Shown: one piece after another, positions 5,650 through 8,634 of the stretch | Numbering within the stretch: position 1 is the stretch's first letter | Layout: every line of letters begins with the position of its first letter | Origin: Flavobacteriaceae bacterium | GTDB taxonomy: Bacteria > Bacteroidota > Bacteroidia > Flavobacteriales > Flavobacteriaceae | Reading direction: 5' to 3' | Assembly: GCA_016763595.1 (NCBI GenBank) | Contig: JAESTN010000015.1 | Span: 1-8,634 of the forward strand | Length of the DNA: 8,634 bases | Made by a program: the position numbers and the translations under genes | The notes under the pieces: generated by a model | The model's database searches: none | Seen by the model: only the letters and a program-made list of their open reading frames with translations | Told to the model about the DNA's origin: nothing

Positions 5650-7992
5650 TTAAAATTGATAATTTAAACCAATAATAAAATTGGTCCCTAGCTGTCCAAG
5701 CTGCTGCACTTCAGAGGAGTATGTGAATCGGTTTCCTGCTTCTGTTGTGTTTGTAGATTTTAATGTTTTAGTTGGATAGACATTAAACAAGTTATTAATA
5801 TTCGCGTTTAAAGAAATTTTATCTGTTAAATTATAAAAGAAGCCAACATCTGTTGCGATTTTAGAGGATAATTCTTGATCAATACCACCAGATTGAGGTG
5901 CTGTAATAGTCACTTTTCCGAAACGTGTGTTATTAAGTGATAAATTCCACTTTTTACTCGTATAATTTAAGCCTAAAATTACTTTAGATTTAGGTCTGGA
6001 ATTTGTGATCAATCCCTGTTCTTGTCGGTCAAAAATATTGTAACCAGCATTTGATAATATTTCTGGGGTTGTTATTGTATTTATGGTGGTTCTATTAAAA
6101 TTAGCGGCAAAATTAATGGACAATTTATTGTTGTTGTACATCGTAATATTCCTGTAATTAATGACGATGTCGACTCCAGTAGTTTTTGTGTCTCCAGCAT
6201 TAATAAAAAATTGAACAGCGGCAACATTGTTCTCTTTCAATACTTGCTCTACGGGGTTTGTTATATTTGTTGAAGAGCCATTTTTGTATCCAATTTGTGA
6301 AGAAAATAATACGCGGTCATTTACCTTAATATTATAAAAATCAATGGATGCAGAGAGCTTGGCATTCATTTTATATGTTAAGCCTGCTGATAAATTTTTT
6401 GAGGTTTCTGCAAATAAGCTAGGCACTCCCAATTCTTTTACGGCAGTATTGTTATTGGATAATGTTCTTTGCAGTGTTGGTGTTGGAGAGTTGGTAGCAT
6501 GGATGTACTGACTGCTAGTTACATGTCGTTGATGTAATGTTGGTGCTCGAAACCCAGTGCTATAAGAACCTCTAATCACTCCATTATTGTTTAATTTATA
6601 CCTGCTGTTTATTTTCCACGAAAAATTACTTCCAAAGCCAGAGAATTTTTCATAACGACCAGCAATACCGATCAAGAAAACATCATTTATGTCATAATCT
6701 AATTGCGTATACCCAGCGATATTATTTCTTGACCAATTACCTGCTTCATTTGGTTTAATTCCTGAAAAGGAGTCAGACCCACTTTTGTAATACGATAAAG
6801 GATCTCCTTCTATAGCATGAAAACCTTCTATTTTATATTCAACTCCTAGAGCCAAACTTATTTGTTTAGAAAAGATACCTGTAACATCAAAATTAGCAAT
6901 AGTATTGTTTAGTTTATATCCACCAGGTTTAAAGGTGGTGGGAGAGGTGCCATGGTCTTTTAAATAATCTTTATTAATAGAGTTGTTTACTGTATATGAA
7001 ATAGCATTAGCTCCATAAGTGATACTGGCATCGGCTTGCCAATTATTATTAATTGGGAATTTGATTCCTAGAACATTAATGTGGTCATTTATTTTTGATT
7101 CAAAAGAGGGTAAATATCCTGTGAAATCTTCAGGTTTAGTTAAAAAACCAAGATCACCAACATCAGATTGTCTCCAATAAGGAGCTCTATAAAAAGCAAA
7201 ACTTTTACCTGTTCTTGATGTGTACCCGTGAAAAGAATAAAGAGTGGATTTCTTTCCAATAGAATGCTCCATATTCACGAAAATATTTTTCTTTTCAATA
7301 TCTGGTTGCCCAACACTCATTCCTAAATCTGGGTTTGCTTGCGCCCATGCTGTCCAATTAGGTAATGGGTTTGTTGGCAAATCAGAAACTCCAGGTGTTC
7401 CTGCTCTGTTTGTTAGTTCTTGTTTATAGTACTCTAGCGTTAGATTAATATAGCCCTCATTACCAAAACTAAACGTGGTATTGAAATCTGAGGAAAGATT
7501 AAATCCGTCTTTTTGTGAGGTAATACCAACTGCGGTATTGAATGTCGAAAATTCAACATCCTTTTTTAATATAAAATTGATTACACCAGCGATAGCGTCA
7601 GAGCCGTACTGTGCAGAGGCGCCATCACGTAAAATTTCTACTCTTGCTATTGCGGCTACGGGAATGCTTTTTAAGTCTACACCAACTTCGCCTTTTCCAG
7701 GAGTACGATTTAAATATACTTGAGCACTTTGGTTTTTACGCTTGCCATTTATTAAAACCAAAATTCTACTGGGGCCTAAACCTCTTAAATCTGCAGGGTC
7801 AAAATGTGCGGTAGCATCTGAAATAGCTTGGTTTTGTGAGTTAAAAGAGGGTACTTTATAGGTGAGCATTTTATCCAATGTCCTTTTTCCGCTGTTTTTT
7901 AATTCTTCAACATCAATGTTGTCAATTGGTATAGGGGAATCTAATACTGTTCTAGGTTTTGTTCTGTTTCCAGTAATAACTACCTCGTCTAA
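5648..7992 (-). repeat. tandem paralogous repeat, copy A (TonB box to C-terminus)
   Basis: This is the partner of 2873-5199. It is slightly longer because of small indels in predicted extracellular loops, for example the segment after TNRAG and the one after SSQIG. Upstream of the TonB box the two genes share no recognisable similarity: an STN domain is here and a CarboxypepD_reg-like domain is in the other copy. Confidence 0.85.
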
Positions 7993-8358
7993 TTGTATTC
8001 CTTTTTGTAGTGATTTAGGAGTTAAAACCTTTTTATTTGCTTTTTTAACATCTGGTTTTTTGATGTAAATTACGTAATAATTGTTCCCTAGGTCATCAAA
8101 ATAAAAAGAGGTGGTTTTCGCTAGTAAGTATAACGTTTTTTTTAGTGAAATACTTTTTAAAAAGTGTATGTCTACTTTCTTTTTTTCAAAATATTTTGAG
8201 TTGTAAGTGAAGAAAACATTGTGTTTTTTGCTTAACGAGTCAAGTAGAGACGTAAAAAGAATTTTGTTAGAAGAATTTTCTTGAGCAGTAATTGCGTTGC
8301 AAAAAATAAACGTACCACAAATTAATAAAAGATTGATTATTAATTTTTTTTGTAGCAT
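5650..8358 (-). CDS. TonB-dependent receptor with STN signalling domain (FecA-type transducer)
   Basis: This 902-residue protein is an outer-membrane, TonB-driven importer that probably also reports ligand binding to the FecR-like protein encoded just upstream. Residues 1-25 are a signal peptide (NAITA before Q26). Residues of about 31-99 form an STN (secretin/TonB short N-terminal) domain: ILFTSLLDSLSKKHNVFFTY, a SLKKTLYLLAKTTSFYF helix-strand and a YYVIYI strand. In FecA-type receptors this domain contacts FecR in the periplasm. A Lys-rich linker leads to the TonB box LDEVVITG (123-130), the plug (about 140-266, with DLRGLGPSRILVLINGKRK and VEILRDGASAQYGSDAIAGV), and a barrel with GFRAPTLHQ ending in Phe. 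Only 31 nt separate it from the fecR-like stop codon, so the two are probably cotranscribed. A minus-strand TAAATTTG at 8392-8385 resembles a -7 box but has no -33 partner. From the TonB box onward it is the paralogue of the next gene. The ligand is unknown. Confidence 0.93.
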   Translation of the reverse strand: MLQKKLIINLLLICGTFIFCNAITAQENSSNKILFTSLLDSLSKKHNVFFTYNSKYFEKKKVDIHFLKSISLKKTLYLLAKTTSFYFDDLGNNYYVIYIKKPDVKKANKKVLTPKSLQKGIQLDEVVITGNRTKPRTVLDSPIPIDNIDVEELKNSGKRTLDKMLTYKVPSFNSQNQAISDATAHFDPADLRGLGPSRILVLINGKRKNQSAQVYLNRTPGKGEVGVDLKSIPVAAIARVEILRDGASAQYGSDAIAGVINFILKKDVEFSTFNTAVGITSQKDGFNLSSDFNTTFSFGNEGYINLTLEYYKQELTNRAGTPGVSDLPTNPLPNWTAWAQANPDLGMSVGQPDIEKKNIFVNMEHSIGKKSTLYSFHGYTSRTGKSFAFYRAPYWRQSDVGDLGFLTKPEDFTGYLPSFESKINDHINVLGIKFPINNNWQADASITYGANAISYTVNNSINKDYLKDHGTSPTTFKPGGYKLNNTIANFDVTGIFSKQISLALGVEYKIEGFHAIEGDPLSYYKSGSDSFSGIKPNEAGNWSRNNIAGYTQLDYDINDVFLIGIAGRYEKFSGFGSNFSWKINSRYKLNNNGVIRGSYSTGFRAPTLHQRHVTSSQYIHATNSPTPTLQRTLSNNNTAVKELGVPSLFAETSKNLSAGLTYKMNAKLSASIDFYNIKVNDRVLFSSQIGYKNGSSTNITNPVEQVLKENNVAAVQFFINAGDTKTTGVDIVINYRNITMYNNNKLSINFAANFNRTTINTITTPEILSNAGYNIFDRQEQGLITNSRPKSKVILGLNYTSKKWNLSLNNTRFGKVTITAPQSGGIDQELSSKIATDVGFFYNLTDKISLNANINNLFNVYPTKTLKSTNTTEAGNRFTYSSEVQQLGQLGTNFIIGLNYQF

Positions 8359-8389
8359 TTAGAAATTGAGTTTCGTAAATATAACAAAT

Positions 8390-8634
8390 TTATTTTTTTT
8401 GAATAATAAGCTGGTTCTTTAATTTGGTAATCTTCACATTTGCAGATTTTTCAATTGCCTTTATACAAATACTTAAGTTTGTGATTGGAACTCCACCTGT
8501 AATTAATTTTGTTTTACACGTTTCGTCTTTAAATATAGCAGTCAATCCATAGGTGTCTTCAATTTTTTGCATTGCTTCTATAAGTGGTAGTTTTTCAAAA
8601 ATAATAGAACCGTCTTTCCAAGATGTTTTAAATC
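8390..8634 (-). CDS. FecR-family anti-sigma regulator, C-terminal end (gene enters from the right edge)
   Basis: Eighty codons plus the stop are present and the frame stays open to the window edge. The ATG at 8570-8572 is internal, because the reading continues upstream as FKTSWKDGSIIFEKLPLIEA without a stop. That segment, followed by a MQKIEDTYGLTAIF helix-strand, an ITGGVPITNLSICIKAI helix and a KITKLKNQLIIQ strand, is the layout of the C-terminal domain (DUF4974) of Bacteroidetes FecR proteins. The W-x-D-G-x-I-x-F-x-x-x-P-L pattern is characteristic. FecR proteins span the inner membrane: the periplasmic C-terminal part receives the signal from an STN-domain receptor, and the N-terminal part controls an ECF sigma factor. 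The STN receptor follows 31 nt downstream. By the usual order, the rest of fecR and an ECF sigma gene should lie to the right of the window. Confidence 0.85.
   Translation of the reverse strand, partial: FKTSWKDGSIIFEKLPLIEAMQKIEDTYGLTAIFKDETCKTKLITGGVPITNLSICIKAIEKSANVKITKLKNQLIIQKK

Noticed and set aside
7475..7814. Plus-strand open frames opposite the receptor genes, also at 5087-5269, 7244-7429 and 7862-8068.
   Set aside because: They mirror conserved receptor plug and barrel codons, and equivalents in both paralogues follow from the duplication. No promoter or recognisable protein is seen.
2875..8358. A SusC/SusD glycan-utilisation locus.
   Set aside because: There is no SusD-like lipoprotein or glycoside hydrolase in view, and the receptors are shorter than usual SusC proteins, with plug motifs of the iron-complex receptor type.
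8390..8572. A separate 60-residue protein starting at the ATG at 8570-8572.
   Set aside because: The frame is open upstream to the window edge and that upstream part carries the conserved W-x-D-G...F...P-L start of the FecR C-terminal domain, so the ATG is internal.

Overview
The window is AT-rich and its genes carry Bacteroidetes hallmarks: a divergent promoter with TAnnTTTG-type -7 boxes, almost no Shine-Dalgarno sequences, secreted proteins cleaved before Gln, CarboxypepD_reg-like N-terminal domains, and a FecR-type regulator upstream of an STN-domain TonB-dependent receptor. A marine or aquatic member of the Flavobacteriaceae is the best guess. This is inferred from family knowledge, not from a database match.

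Left part (1-1141): a divergent pair. On the minus strand is the N-terminal part of a LuxC-family acyl-CoA reductase, which runs off the left edge. On the plus strand is a 116-residue 2[4Fe-4S] ferredoxin. They share an 80-bp intergenic region in which two -7 boxes face each other across a TTTGC-ACC-GCAAA palindrome, so the two promoters overlap.

Middle (1151-2632): a minus-strand secreted protein of 493 residues with a CarboxypepD_reg-like domain. It looks like the front end of a TonB receptor (signal peptide, carboxypeptidase-like domain, LEEVVL segment) but has no plug or barrel. It converges on the ferredoxin gene with only 9 bp between the two stop codons.

Right part (2794-8634): all minus strand, read from right to left. 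It holds the C-terminal end of a FecR-family anti-sigma regulator (entering from the right edge), then a 902-residue TonB-dependent receptor with an N-terminal STN signalling domain, then an 870-residue paralogous receptor with a CarboxypepD_reg-like domain in place of STN, and finally a rho-independent terminator. From the TonB box to the C-terminal Phe the two receptors align throughout, with 126 of 144 residues identical in the TonB box and plug by my manual alignment. The part before the TonB box is unrelated. No SusD-like lipoprotein is present.

The likely reading is a FecIR-type cell-surface-signalling locus. The STN receptor senses and imports a ligand and signals through FecR to an ECF sigma factor that should lie just off the right edge. 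The second receptor is a non-signalling transporter for the same or a related ligand. The ligand cannot be read from the sequence. No tRNA, rRNA, insertion sequence or CRISPR array was seen.
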